Below, one piece after another: positions 53,768-63,726 of a DNA stretch of 64,000 nucleotides (position 1 is its first letter; every line of letters starts with the position of its first letter). The stretch comes from Saprolegnia diclina VS20 (lineage: Eukaryota > Oomycota > Saprolegniomycetes > Saprolegniales > Saprolegniaceae). The translations under genes and the position numbers were made by a program. The DNA is taken from the NCBI RefSeq assembly GCF_000281045.1, contig NW_008246092.1, positions 325,637 to 389,636 of the forward strand, in the 5' to 3' direction. The notes beneath the pieces are model-generated. The model worked only from the letters and a program-made list of their open reading frames with translations. It did no database searches and was not told the origin of the DNA.

Positions 53768-54628
53768 ATGGCACATCGCCCGGAGCTGTCGCCGCAAACA
53801 TCGGAGCTCGGTCCGAGCCCACCGCCGACGTCCACGGACGTGGTGAAGGCGTCCAAGCGGCGCCAAGAGTGTCTCCAGAACCAGCGCCGGTACCGGCTCC
53901 GGAAGAAGAAGAAGTTTGAGGCCAAGGCCGAGCAGCTGAGCGAGCTCCATATTGAACTCACGCGGCTTCAAGACCACGCGCATCTGCTCAAGGCGAAGCT
54001 GCTCATGCGCTTCATCGAGGCGGGTATGCAGCGCTCCAACACGATCGCAGCGTACTGGGAGCTCTTCCGATTTGGCCTCGCCGACCAAAATGGCCGGCAT
54101 TACACCCAGCAGATCGACTTTGTGCGCAACCGCATGCACGACGACATGTACGTCAACGGCGTCCAGGGCTCAGGCAACCTCCTCGACCAGTGGCGTGCGT
54201 GCCAGTCGCTGCTCTCGCACTTTGACGCGCCCAACATGCAGATCCAGGTCTTTGGCGCCGAGCAAGAGTACATTGTGACGACCGGCGTCGTCCTCGTCCA
54301 GTTCAACCGCGACTCGATTGCGCTCGTCTTTCCGCGGCTGCTGGCGCGCGAGGACTTGGTGCAGTTGCTGCTTCAGCGCCCGGCGCCGTGCCCGCTGCGT
54401 GTGTCGTGCCACTTTGCGGGCGGGAAGGTCCAGAGCATGGACCTCGACATCAACATCATCGAAGGCATCCGCCAATGCGTGTCCGACCAAGCTAATGTCG
54501 CCGAGTTTTACAGTGTCCTCGACGGCGCCGCCGCCGCTTCGCACGTGACAGCCAACGGGCTCTTGGACCAGCAAACGCTCGAACACATGGCGCTCGAGCT
54601 CGTGCCCGACGACGGCGCGTCCCTGTAG
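53768..54628 (+). CDS. bZIP transcription factor, array copy 3
   Basis: A single exon of 286 residues. The basic region LQNQRRYRLRKKKKF lies near residue 40 and is followed by a zipper-like helix (LSELHIELTRLQDHAHLL). The C-terminal domain matches copies 1 and 2: MYVNGVQGSGNLLDQWRACQSLL, IQVFGAEQEYIVTTGVVLV and ALVFPRLLAREDLVQLLLQ. The three copies lie head to tail on the same strand within 5 kb, indicating tandem duplication, but they have diverged widely except for the NQRRYR core and the domain pattern. Nuclear transcription factor; targets unknown. The start at 53768 is the first in-frame ATG before the conserved part. Confidence 0.88.
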   Translation: MAHRPELSPQTSELGPSPPPTSTDVVKASKRRQECLQNQRRYRLRKKKKFEAKAEQLSELHIELTRLQDHAHLLKAKLLMRFIEAGMQRSNTIAAYWELFRFGLADQNGRHYTQQIDFVRNRMHDDMYVNGVQGSGNLLDQWRACQSLLSHFDAPNMQIQVFGAEQEYIVTTGVVLVQFNRDSIALVFPRLLAREDLVQLLLQRPAPCPLRVSCHFAGGKVQSMDLDINIIEGIRQCVSDQANVAEFYSVLDGAAAASHVTANGLLDQQTLEHMALELVPDDGASL

Positions 54629-54753
54629 TAGGTATAGGCGTCGCGCGGAAACACCTAAACACCTAATTAACGCTGAATCTTCCAAGCGAAACATCCGAGA
54701 GTTTGTCGACATGTGACCTTTTTATACCGACTTGCGACGGATACAAAAGCGCG

Positions 54754-54951
54754 ATGGCGACGGAAGAGACGCCGCTGCGAGAGTGTCTGAAGGCGCTGGT
54801 GCCGCGCGTCACGTTCCCGCGTCGACCGGCCGCGACGCTGACGCAGCTCGACGCAGTTGCGCGCCTTCGACTCGTGCAAGCATCACCATATTTGCCTTGC
54901 GGCGTACTGGAAGTAGAGGAAGCCAAGTCAGCGCCGTTCAACAACTCGTAA
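54754..54951 (+). CDS. Possible small protein, unknown
   Basis: An ORF of 65 codons (MATEETPLRECLKALVPRV... ending APFNNS) between bZIP copy 3 and ECD. A TATA-like tttttatacc lies about 35 bp upstream of the start (54718-54727). Composition is protein-like with alternating hydrophobics, but I recognise no family. It may be chance. An upstream in-frame ATG at 54703 exists. Confidence 0.28.
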   Translation: MATEETPLRECLKALVPRVTFPRRPAATLTQLDAVARLRLVQASPYLPCGVLEVEEAKSAPFNNS

Positions 54952-54976
54952 TCGATTACTTTACAAGCTTTAGCAG

Positions 54977-56542
54977 CTACGACCGGAACCCCATGTCGTG
55001 AAGCATGTTGGAGACAGGTCCAGCGTGGCCTTCCTGCGACGTTAGCGACTCGAGTAGGTTCGACACGAGGTTCAAGTCGAGGTTGACGGGTGTGAGTTGT
55101 GACGCGTCGTCGTCGGCCTCGTCGCTGGTTGTCATCGTTGTCGTCGTCGTCGTCTGGAAGCTCTTGGCCATCTTGGAGTCGGTGAGCTCCATGTCCATCT
55201 CGTCCATGAGCTGCTCCATGAGGTGGTCCATGGCGGCGTCATCTTCGTCATCCTCGTCATCACTGTCGTCGTCCTCGTCATCGCTCGAGAAGAAATACGC
55301 GTCGTTGTCTTCTGGCGCGTGCGGCTTCTCGGACGGCGTCGCAGTCGTTTGGTTGAGAATTGCCATGAGCGCATCCATGTCCAGGCTCACGGGCGCCAAC
55401 GTCTTCGCAGACATGTCGACACCGTCGAACTCGGACGCTTCCTTGACGAACGAGTGGAACATCGTGGCCATGTCCTGGAGCTCGTCGGCGTTGCCGTCTT
55501 GCACGCGGGACTCGGCCTTGCGCAGTGTCTCCTCTAAACTCTCAGGCGCCACGTAGAGCCACGCGTCATCGTCATTGGGCTCAAGCGGTGATCGTTGCAG
55601 CGGCATATTGGTGGCTGCGTCAATGCGCGATGACCACAGAGCGCCCATGTGGTCTTTGGTGTGGCTGGCATACAGGAGCTCGAGGCCGCACGTGAGCTTC
55701 ATGCCCAGGATCGCTGCGTCGTCGGCTTCGTCGAGGATGCCAAAGGGCTTGGGCGCCGCAAATGGCTGCTGCTTGAGCTGGGCGAACATGCACCGAGAGA
55801 ACGGTACCATGACGGTCGTCATATCAGTTGGCGAGAAGCGCTGCATGTGGCGACAGAGCCGCGTGGCTTCGGTAGGCTCGCGGTAGTAGAAGGCTTCGAC
55901 GGCGTAGGCTACGGCGCGGGGGGTCTCTTGGAGAACAATGGCGGCAGACGTCGGCATGCGACACTGAACTGTGTGGCGGTTGATGCTTCGCTGCATCGAG
56001 TGCGTTTGCGCCGCCTCGAGTCGGGCGAGAAGGATTCGCTGGACGTCACTTGGCGCTTCGTGCTTGGACGGCGTCGTCGTGAGCGTCTTTAGCGCAATTG
56101 CTAGATCCAAGTGCCCTTTCTCGACGTCGTCCGTGAGGAGATAGACGCGGCCATGACGCAGGAAGACGCGGTTGTTGGAGTTCTCGGGCGTCACCCACAT
56201 GGGCAGCGCTTCGGCCGCTTCAATGAGGAGGAACTGACCATCGGCGTCGGCAACCTGGAGCGTCATATCGGCGTGCGCCTTTGTCAGCGACATCAAGGCA
56301 GCGGTCGCGACCCATTCGTCCTCGACGTTGTCGCCAACATACATCTTGCCATGCAGCGTCGTCGCCGAGGTCCACGTGGTCATGGGCGCTTCCAGGCACA
56401 GAGGCTCCTTCTGCCAGATGTAGTCGCCTACGAAGGCGGCGACTTCGGCTGCCATGCGGCGGAGCCTGCCTGCGTCCGGTGCATGGTCAAAGTGGACGTC
56501 GAACTCGAGGCCGTCAGTCGAGAGCTCGGCGGTCGGAAACAT
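54977..56542 (-). CDS. ECD: Ecdysoneless (ECD/SGT1) homologue
   Basis: A single exon of 521 residues. The N-terminus VHFDHAPDAGRLRRMAAEVAAFVGDYIWQKEPL and then YVGDNVEDEWVATAALMSLTK, DADGQFLLIEAAEALPMWVTPENSNNRVFLRHG, HTVQCRMPTSAAIVL and AYAVEAFYYREPTEATRLCRHM follow ecdysoneless closely. The C-terminal third is acidic and Ser/Asp-rich (YFFSSDDEDDDSDDEDDEDD), as in other members, which bind R2TP/PRPF8 and act in splicing and transcription. An upstream in-frame ATG at 56617 would add 25 residues, but 56542 matches the family start better. CCAAT boxes lie 18-100 bp upstream. Confidence 0.92.
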   Translation of the reverse strand: MFPTAELSTDGLEFDVHFDHAPDAGRLRRMAAEVAAFVGDYIWQKEPLCLEAPMTTWTSATTLHGKMYVGDNVEDEWVATAALMSLTKAHADMTLQVADADGQFLLIEAAEALPMWVTPENSNNRVFLRHGRVYLLTDDVEKGHLDLAIALKTLTTTPSKHEAPSDVQRILLARLEAAQTHSMQRSINRHTVQCRMPTSAAIVLQETPRAVAYAVEAFYYREPTEATRLCRHMQRFSPTDMTTVMVPFSRCMFAQLKQQPFAAPKPFGILDEADDAAILGMKLTCGLELLYASHTKDHMGALWSSRIDAATNMPLQRSPLEPNDDDAWLYVAPESLEETLRKAESRVQDGNADELQDMATMFHSFVKEASEFDGVDMSAKTLAPVSLDMDALMAILNQTTATPSEKPHAPEDNDAYFFSSDDEDDDSDDEDDEDDAAMDHLMEQLMDEMDMELTDSKMAKSFQTTTTTTMTTSDEADDDASQLTPVNLDLNLVSNLLESLTSQEGHAGPVSNMLHDMGFRS

Positions 56543-56865
56543 GCTTCTGACCGCTCTTGATTGGTGCAAACTCACGCGCTTCTGATTGGCTCTAGACTCT
56601 TGGATACCCGCGCTCATTGGTCCATCGAGCCGAGTTTCTATTGGTTCATTTCTTGACGTTGAAGTTGACGGGAGAGTCCAACCGTGAAATAGTGTGATAA
56701 GAGGATGACACTATGCCTGCGCGTCGCACACACGCACAGCTCGCCCCATTGGCCCATCAGGCACACCACACGATGAATTCACGTCGGTGCGAGCATTGAC
56801 TTGCCTCTTTCGCTCGACGTCATGCAGCTAAGAACATATATAACACTATTTCATGCCAATGCAAC
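56543..56865. promoter_or_regulatory. Divergent promoter with CCAAT boxes
   Basis: 323 bp between ECD (-) and an ankyrin gene (+). ATTGG occurs at 56560, 56585, 56616 and 56640, all toward ECD. An AT-rich aacatatataacac (about 56831-56844) lies 25-35 bp before the ankyrin start and could be its TATA box. Confidence 0.5.
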
Positions 56866-57639
56866 GTGGCACGCGCGGAGTGCAGTTTTGAAATGGCGCG
56901 CGCAGTGCTCACGAACGACGACCTCTTTCGCGTGACGAGCGTCTTCTCGCGAGGCAAGGCAGCTGCGCAGTGGTGTGACGGCGACTTGGCCGCTGCGCTC
57001 GGACACGTCTATCTCCTCGAGCACCTTCCCGCGCTTTTGCTCACGCCAGTGGCGATGGAGGCGGCCGCCGCCAACGGCCACTTGGCCGTGGTACAATGGG
57101 TCCACTGGAATCGCCCGGAGACGCGCAGCTCGTGCGCAATACTATACGCGGCTGAAAACAACCACTTGCACGTCGTGTCCTGGCTCCACGCGCACGCGTA
57201 CACAGATGCGCTCGCGATCGACGCAGCCGCCGCGGCAGGCCACTTGGATATGGTGCAGTGGCTGCACGTCCATGGATCGCCACGCGGGTGTTCGGTGCGT
57301 GCGATGGACCAAGCCGCCGAGAAGGGTCACTTGGAGGTGCTTCAATGGCTTCATGTACACCGGAGAGAAGGCTGCACGACCGATGCATTCGACTATGCGG
57401 CGTGCGCGGGGCACTTGACAATCGTCCAGTGGCTCGCCACCCATCGACACGAAGGCTGCACGAAGAAGGCGCTTTTGTATGCTGCGTTCAACGGCCACCT
57501 CGACGTTGTTGAGTTTGTCTGCGCGCTGCCGCAAACCACCGACGACGACCTCCAGCGCGCGCTGCACCTCTGTGGGAAGAACGGACAGCGCCACGTCGCC
57601 GACTATCTACGGAGCCTTGCGATAACCAAAGTTACGTAG
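56866..57639 (+). CDS. Intronless ankyrin repeat protein (short form)
   Basis: A single exon of 257 residues, MARAECSFEMARAVLTNDDLF onward; the second Met (56893) is an alternative start. It has about six degenerate ankyrin repeats of the same style as the 666-residue protein at 33644, for example AAEKGHLEVLQWLHVHRREGCT, with the spacing phrase HVHRREGCTT. No other domain is visible. It would be a protein-binding scaffold of unknown partner. The two genes belong to the same expanded family but lie 21 kb apart and differ in length, so this is a dispersed, not tandem, copy. Confidence 0.85.
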   Translation: MARAECSFEMARAVLTNDDLFRVTSVFSRGKAAAQWCDGDLAAALGHVYLLEHLPALLLTPVAMEAAAANGHLAVVQWVHWNRPETRSSCAILYAAENNHLHVVSWLHAHAYTDALAIDAAAAAGHLDMVQWLHVHGSPRGCSVRAMDQAAEKGHLEVLQWLHVHRREGCTTDAFDYAACAGHLTIVQWLATHRHEGCTKKALLYAAFNGHLDVVEFVCALPQTTDDDLQRALHLCGKNGQRHVADYLRSLAITKVT

Positions 57640-57876
57640 CAAATTTTCTTGCCCTTTGGTTTTGATATCTGTTGTAATCGGTGGAAATACCATTTTTGAC
57701 ACTCTGGACGCGAGTTGCACCTTTTTCCAAGCATTTGGCCAACCAGTCCACCAACTTGATGGTCAACGCCCAACGCAACTCATCCTGCTCACGACATCGA
57801 CGTAGCATCGCCCTTGACGTCGTCCCAAGCTTGCACTGGGGCAAGAAAGGCACCAGTGAATGGAGTTCAGCATTGA

Positions 57877-60800
57877 TTATGGTGTCGTATCGTCGTCGTC
57901 GTCGGGTACGAGTGTCCTGCTGGCAGCAAGGAGCGTCGCATGAGGGCTTCGATCCCGGCCGTGCGTGAGCCAGTCCAAGTAGCACGCCTTGAACATCGCG
58001 GCGTCACCGCTTTGGAGCTTGATGAGGTGCTTCAAGCACGCATGCGCCTGCTGCTCGATGAGCTGGAAGAGCCCGCGCAGCAAAAGCGCGATGCGCTGTG
58101 ACTCAATGGTCTCGGCCGGTGTCGCTTCGTACAGAGTTGCGCTCGCCAAGATGCAGTTCAGTGCGTCCTTGTACACCGACGCGGCAGGGGCCTCTCGAGG
58201 CACTTTCGTCTCGGCCGCGACACCCACGGAGAGCAGAAACTTGACCTTGTCCAGCCGCAACAGCAGGTGGTGCACGCGCGTACTGGCGTGGAGCGGCAAG
58301 GTCTCGAGCGCCTTGTCATAGTGCGCTGCACTGGCCTCGATGCTTGTCCAGAGGGTTGCATCGGGCGACTGGGCGAGGTGCGCGTGCGCGTACGAAGCCT
58401 CAAAGCCCGCCAGCAGGTAGTGCGAGTCGGCTACGCGCCACGCACACAACTGTGCTTGCTGTCGCCGCGACGGAAGCGCCAAGGCGTCCATTCCGAAGTG
58501 CAGGCCCGTACTCAGCTCGTCTCGAATCGCGACCCGGGCTGCCGTCAGTTGACCATCGCGGTTCAAAATCGGCTCGGACGCGAGCTGCTGCTGCAAGTGG
58601 AGCGCGTGCGACGTGTGGGCAAAGCGCAAGAGCAGCAACAGATGCACGTGGAGCACACGGACGTACTCGGACTCGACGAGCCGGAGCGCCGAGAGCGCCG
58701 CGTTGAAGCCGCCAATGGCCTTGTGGTGTCGCCCCGAGCGCAGCGCGACTTCTGCGAGCACGATGCGCAGCTCGAGGATCGCCACGTCGTCGCCAAGCGA
58801 GGTAAAGAGCAAGATACCTTGCTCGGCGTGACGCGCACCCTTGGTGTGCCGGCCCGTCGACACGAGATGACGCGCCAGGGACACGTACGCTTCGCGCAAG
58901 GTTTCCCGAAAGCAACGGTGGATGTGTTCGCGGCCTACGACCAAGTGCGGCAACGTCGAGTAGTCACCAACTTGCATCGCACACGTGAGCGCAATGTTGA
59001 GGTGCTGCTCGGCGTCCCCGTCGAGCGCGTGGCGCGTCATATGCAGCCACACGGGCGCGTCGACGGGCGGTGACGCGACTGCGACGGCGCGGTCGGCCGC
59101 AAGAGCTTGCTCGTATTGCGTTTGCACGACACGTAGTTCGTCTACCGGTTGCATGGCGAGACGCAGGTGCACCTTGGCGACAACCAGCGGGACCTGGGAG
59201 CTCTGGAACGAGTCGACAAAGCCCAGCATGTGATGGAGGCGGTGCAGCGCGAGGCCGCCGTCTCCCTCGAGCAGCGCAATGTGTACCAATACGTAGTAGC
59301 ACGCCAGTAGCGCCTCGCGGAGCTCAGTACACGTACTGACATCGACATACGCAGTGGCCTCGAGCAGCAGCGAGAGCGCCGACTCCATATCTTCCTTCTG
59401 TTGCGCCTCATCGTCGAGCATGGGCGGCGGCGGCAAGGCACTTGGTTCCGCCACATGCGTCGTCTGCGGCGGTAGAAACTGCTGCGCAATCTCAAAGAGC
59501 GTCTTCGTGTCCTTTGGCGATGACGCAAACGCTTCGCAGGCGTCGAGGGCTTGCACGAGCTGCGACTGCACGTCGTTGGCGCGCACAAAGGCGTCAGTCT
59601 GCAGCCAGCGCGTCGCCGTATACGGGCGCATGTAGGGTGCCCACGTGAGTTTTGCCGACGCCACAAGCGCCGTCGCAAGCGTCTTGGGCGACATCACCCG
59701 CTTGTCGACAAGGCGTAGGCCTTTCCGATACAGCTGCATCGCACGCGCACTCTCGGTGGATTGCGACGCCAGCTGGAGGCAGAACATGCCGACCGTGTGG
59801 TCGACCGACGACGGGTGCGCGATCACATTTGCCGGGAGCTCAAAGAGGCAGACGCCGGACGGCGACTGTGTGAGCCAGTACGTCGTCGCTTCGTTTACAC
59901 AGTGAGCCTGGAGAAAGCGCAGAATGGACTGCGCATTGTGAAAGACGTGGGCCGGATCAAAGCCCGCGTGGTCACCGAGGAAGGGCAGCTCGTCCGTGCG
60001 CACCAAGCGGTAGCTGTCGAGGCGGCCGTTCTTGTTGGGCAAGCAAATGGCGGCGCGCTGGATACCTGTCATGACTTGGTCCAGCCACAGGTCGAGACAC
60101 GCAAACGACGTCCAATGGACCTCGACGTCTCGCAAGGCGACGGCCATCGAGTCCCCGGACGGCGCGTGCTGGAAGAGCATCGAATTGTTGCCAAGGAGCA
60201 TCTCCATCGAGTCGAACTGCCAGTGCACGACGCGGTCGTACGCCGTTGGGAGCGTCGGGGGCAACGTCGCTCTCGACAGGTCGTCGTGCAAGAACCGATC
60301 GTGCAGCACCTGCTGGTACGCGGTTTGCGCGCGCTCTTCGGGCTGCGGCGCATCGGGAACGAGAAGAAAGATCTCGCCTGTTTCGGGGTCGGCCACGAGC
60401 TCGTACGACGCGATGCTGTCGCCGTCCTCGCTCTCGTCGGTATCGTGGACGCTGCCATCATGGTCGTCTTGCGGATTGACCAGCGACGTCTTGAGCGGGC
60501 TCGTCTCGGGCGGCTCGTCGATCGCAAGGTGCTGCAAGAGCTGCGTGGCTGGTCGCTGGGATTTCTTGTAGCGCTGTGAGATCTTGCGCGCCTCGGACCC
60601 GACACCTTGCTCGCGCCGACGGCGAAGACGATCGTGGGCGCTCTCCATGACGAGCGAGTTGCCGACGCGGTGGATCGCGACCCCCGAAGATCCGATCTCG
60701 GTCTGGTACGGCATTGCAAATACTTGCTTCATCGTGTCTGTCGACGCGATCATGTCGACGCTGGGCGAGAGGTGCTCGTGAAGGAAGACGCCGGGCGGCG

Positions 60801-61041
60801 CGTGTCTGGTCAAGGCCTCTTCACCGACTATGTCGGGGCGAGCAGAAATGACTCGACGGACATAGACGCGCTCGTCGCTGCCGCCAGCCGTCGCGTCGCG
60901 CTCGCCGGACGTGATGCGCTCGCTTCGCAGCGGGCCATCGTCCAGCGCCACCGGCGAGAGGTCGATTCGCTTCGTGTTGGGCAGGTGGAGGTTCGCTAGC
61001 GCGGCCACGCGCTTCGCGGTCGTCGTTGGGGCCACTGTCAT
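57877..61041 (-). CDS. EDRF1: EDRF1 (erythroid differentiation-related factor 1) homologue
   Basis: A single exon of 1,054 residues. The N-terminal region has IGSSGVAIHRVGNSLVME and an acidic stretch, then VVHWQFDSMEMLLGNNSMLF, CLDLWLDQVMTGIQRAAICLPN and FDPAHVFHNAQSILRFLQAHC followed by ATTYWLTQSPSGVCLFEL, which match the EDRF1 signature region. The C-terminal half is helical and TPR-like (many Ala/Leu-rich repeats, such as ALSLLLEATAYVDVSTCTELREALLACYY). EDRF1 has a nuclear role in animals; in protists the function is unknown. The frame stays open upstream to 61311, but 61041 starts the conserved part. It is divergent from the lactonase gene. Confidence 0.88.
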   Translation of the reverse strand: MTVAPTTTAKRVAALANLHLPNTKRIDLSPVALDDGPLRSERITSGERDATAGGSDERVYVRRVISARPDIVGEEALTRHAPPGVFLHEHLSPSVDMIASTDTMKQVFAMPYQTEIGSSGVAIHRVGNSLVMESAHDRLRRRREQGVGSEARKISQRYKKSQRPATQLLQHLAIDEPPETSPLKTSLVNPQDDHDGSVHDTDESEDGDSIASYELVADPETGEIFLLVPDAPQPEERAQTAYQQVLHDRFLHDDLSRATLPPTLPTAYDRVVHWQFDSMEMLLGNNSMLFQHAPSGDSMAVALRDVEVHWTSFACLDLWLDQVMTGIQRAAICLPNKNGRLDSYRLVRTDELPFLGDHAGFDPAHVFHNAQSILRFLQAHCVNEATTYWLTQSPSGVCLFELPANVIAHPSSVDHTVGMFCLQLASQSTESARAMQLYRKGLRLVDKRVMSPKTLATALVASAKLTWAPYMRPYTATRWLQTDAFVRANDVQSQLVQALDACEAFASSPKDTKTLFEIAQQFLPPQTTHVAEPSALPPPPMLDDEAQQKEDMESALSLLLEATAYVDVSTCTELREALLACYYVLVHIALLEGDGGLALHRLHHMLGFVDSFQSSQVPLVVAKVHLRLAMQPVDELRVVQTQYEQALAADRAVAVASPPVDAPVWLHMTRHALDGDAEQHLNIALTCAMQVGDYSTLPHLVVGREHIHRCFRETLREAYVSLARHLVSTGRHTKGARHAEQGILLFTSLGDDVAILELRIVLAEVALRSGRHHKAIGGFNAALSALRLVESEYVRVLHVHLLLLLRFAHTSHALHLQQQLASEPILNRDGQLTAARVAIRDELSTGLHFGMDALALPSRRQQAQLCAWRVADSHYLLAGFEASYAHAHLAQSPDATLWTSIEASAAHYDKALETLPLHASTRVHHLLLRLDKVKFLLSVGVAAETKVPREAPAASVYKDALNCILASATLYEATPAETIESQRIALLLRGLFQLIEQQAHACLKHLIKLQSGDAAMFKACYLDWLTHGRDRSPHATLLAASRTLVPDDDDDTTP

Positions 61042-61670
61042 CGTCGCGCTTCCGAAGCCGGTCTTCGAGCAGGCTACTCGACTCTCCCGGCTGCACCTTT
61101 CCGGAAGGCTTTTTCCTGGATGAAACCACGCGAGATCAGGACAGGATATCCTAGTTCTATGTATGCGACACCCGCGTGGATAAACCGACGCAACTGATGG
61201 AGTCAACACCGTGCAGCCGATCCTCCACGGAGCTTCACGCATCATTCTCTCAGACGGCAAGCAAAGGGGATCGGCGAGGATGTGCTTGGGACTCAGCGCG
61301 TATGTGAACACGCCCAGATGTGAATCTCGTCGACCTTGCCTCGCATCTGGCGGAAGGGGATCGCGTGGCGAGGGCCACCATTGGGGCTATAGCAGGGGCT
61401 ACAGTACTGTACCAGGTACCCTCGAGGGTCCTGACACCTGACGTAGCAATTGTGGGTACCTGGCGTGGATGTAAGCGTTCGATTCGTGGTCTCTCTTGGT
61501 CGCTCAGTGGCGAACCTTGGGCGTTCGTTGCGTGCGATTAGCGCGCCGTCGTTCAGTTTGACATGGTTGGCGCATTTCACGTGTGCACTATGGATTGTAT
61601 AGTATACTGAAACCAAGTGTGCTGAATCCAAGAAGCGACCTTGAAGCAGCTCATTTTGCCTTTTCCGACG
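61042..61670. other. Divergent intergenic region between EDRF1 and the lactonase gene
   Basis: 629 bp. A palindromic patch ggtaccctcgagggtcc lies near 61416-61432. No gene is seen. Confidence 0.5.
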
Positions 61671-62886
61671 ATGCGGCTGCTCCTCGCGCTCGTGCTCTTC
61701 ACCGTCTACGCCGCCGAGGCGAGTCCGTTCCTCTTTGTGGGCAGCAAGACCAACGCAGCCGACCCGTCGCCGATCGGCCTGACGATCTATAGCAACTCGA
61801 ACGGCCACCTGCGCGAAGTGCTGCACCAGTCGAACGTCACGACGGGCAACGAGCCAACGTACTTGACGGTGACGCAAGACCGCCGGTTCTTGTACATGAC
61901 CAACGAAGTCGATATCGGTCACGTCGCGTCCTTCAAGATTGACGATGCCGGGACGTCGCTGACGCTGACACCGCTCGGCCTCGCACCGACCGCGTCGCAC
62001 GGCCCCGTGCACATTGCGCCGACCAAAAGCGGGTGGTTTGTCTTGATTGCAAGCTATAATATTGGCAGCGTCACGGTACGTTATTGCGCTTACACGCTCG
62101 ACGTCGGCTTCACGTTGACGGGATATCTAGGTCATGCAGGTGGACGCGAACGGGTTTGCAGACCGCATTGCGCACCAAGTGGTGTTTTCGGGGGGCAGCC
62201 ACGTCGTGCCCGGCCGCCAGGACGGACCCCACGCACACTGCGTTGCCTTGAGCCCCAACGACGATTTCGTGTACGTTAGCAACTCGTGTGGGACGCGCCT
62301 TATCGAGAGACGACGTAGGTTTGTCACGGACCTCGGGAACGACCGCATCATGCAGTTTGCCTTTGACGCGACGACGGGCTACCTCACGCCGAACGCCGTG
62401 CCTTATGTGGACGTTGGACCGGGCACGCTGCCACGTCACATGGCGTTTCACCCGAGTGGAGAGTACCTCTACTTGACGACCGAGGCGTCCAACGAGCTCA
62501 AAAAGTACGCCTTCGACCCGGTCTTGGGCACGCTGACGCTGGTCGCGTCGGTGACGACGACGAGCGCGACCGGCGTTCTCACGGGTGCGATCCACGTCAC
62601 ATCCAGCGGCCGCTTCGTGCTCGTCTCGAACCGGTACGGCGCCCCGGCGTCCGACGACAGCATCGTCGTCTACGACACCGACACGCTTGCGCACGTCGGC
62701 ACGTACCGCACCTCGACATGGGGCGGCCCGCGCGACTTTACGATCACGGACGACGACTTTGTCTACGTCACCAACGAAAACACCAACTCGATCGACACGT
62801 TCCAGCTCATGCCCGACGGCGAGCTGCGGCACTTACCGCTCTCGCAGCCGCGCCCGTTTCACCCGCAAGTGATTGTACCCTTTTAA
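61671..62886 (+). CDS. Secreted lactonase-fold (6-phosphogluconolactonase-like) beta-propeller
   Basis: Three exons, 61671-62075, 62131-62270 and 62319-62886 (introns 55 and 48 bp), encode 370 residues. A signal peptide (MRLLLALVLFTVYAAEA) is followed by a seven-bladed propeller of the YbhE/Pgl lactonase family: YLTVTQDRRFLYMTNE, GPVHIAPTKSGWFVLIASY, GPHAHCVALSPNDDFVFVTDLGNDRI (restored across the second splice) and GTLPRHMAFHPSGEYLYLTTEASNELKKY. Bacterial relatives hydrolyse 6-phosphogluconolactone; secreted eukaryotic ones also include muconate-lactonizing and carboxymuconate types, so the substrate is open. It should be extracellular or vacuolar. No close neighbour suggests a pathway. Confidence 0.88.
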
Positions 62887-63726
62887 GTCAACGACTGTAC
62901 CAGACGTTTCGCAGTTGAGGTGTTCATGCATCGCATCGGTTGGCGCAAAGTGGCATTATATATCCCATCCGATGGCCTCTGCACCGCAGCGACAAGCAAT
63001 CAAAGAAAATAGACCATAGTAAACAGTACTTAATTTCAAAGCTATGATTTTATGGGCCAAACCAAGTACGTATGGCCTTCGAACGGTGTACCTGTCCATA
63101 CATTGTTGTCAATAACAGGTCCCTTGCGGGGTGAGCTGGTAGGAACTTTTGTATTGAATGCGAAGCGTTGATTAACGGTATTGCGACGACGGCGCGCTTC
63201 TGCAATCGCACCTAAATGGAAAGTTGCGTGAATTTCGGTTAAGTACGCAGGCGCACTTCAGCGCAATTGTTATACTTTAATCAAGTATAACGTCCGGAAA
63301 ATGGACAGCACTTTACGGGGACACCAAAATCGCACTTCACGGGACACGTTTCGCGCGATGCGATTGGCTTAGACCAATGAATCTGCGTTTCATTGGCCAA
63401 ATGGCTCGATATATAGCCAATGGGTTGGCCGGATTGAGACACGACACATCGAATTAATCCCCTGGGATGCTGGTACACCACGTAAACGTTCCTACCAGGA
63501 ATATCTCGACATCCTTCGACCGGATCGCTCTGGAACTTCACCACCGTGCCACGCGCACATTTGCACGAGAGAGGAAGTGGCTTGTTGAGCAGTGCAACTG
63601 GGGCTCGTGCAGTGACAACCAAATTCTAGCGCACCAAAGTTACCTCTAGGATTCTGTCCCGTATTGCATGGAGGATCGAGCCGGCTTTGAGACTGGCACC
63701 AAGATAGTATTAAATTAAGGCGATGT
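62887..63726. other. Convergent intergenic region with a promoter-like CCAAT cluster
   Basis: 840 bp between two genes ending toward each other, where no promoter is expected. Four CCAAT/ATTGG pentamers and a tatata run lie at 63362-63422. Weak ORFs on both strands (for example 63467-63649) give no family match. A small transcript is possible. Confidence 0.5.
63362..63422. promoter_or_regulatory. CCAAT/TATA cluster in convergent spacer
   Basis: ATTGG at 63363, CCAAT at 63374, ATTGG at 63392, a TATATA-like element at about 63409-63414, and CCAAT at 63417. The spacing is like that of the confirmed divergent promoters here, but no adjacent gene starts from it. Confidence 0.45.

Noticed and set aside
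63281-63622. 113-codon minus-strand ORF in the convergent spacer
   Set aside because: It runs across the CCAAT cluster and has no family pattern; a transcript there is possible but this ORF is not supported.
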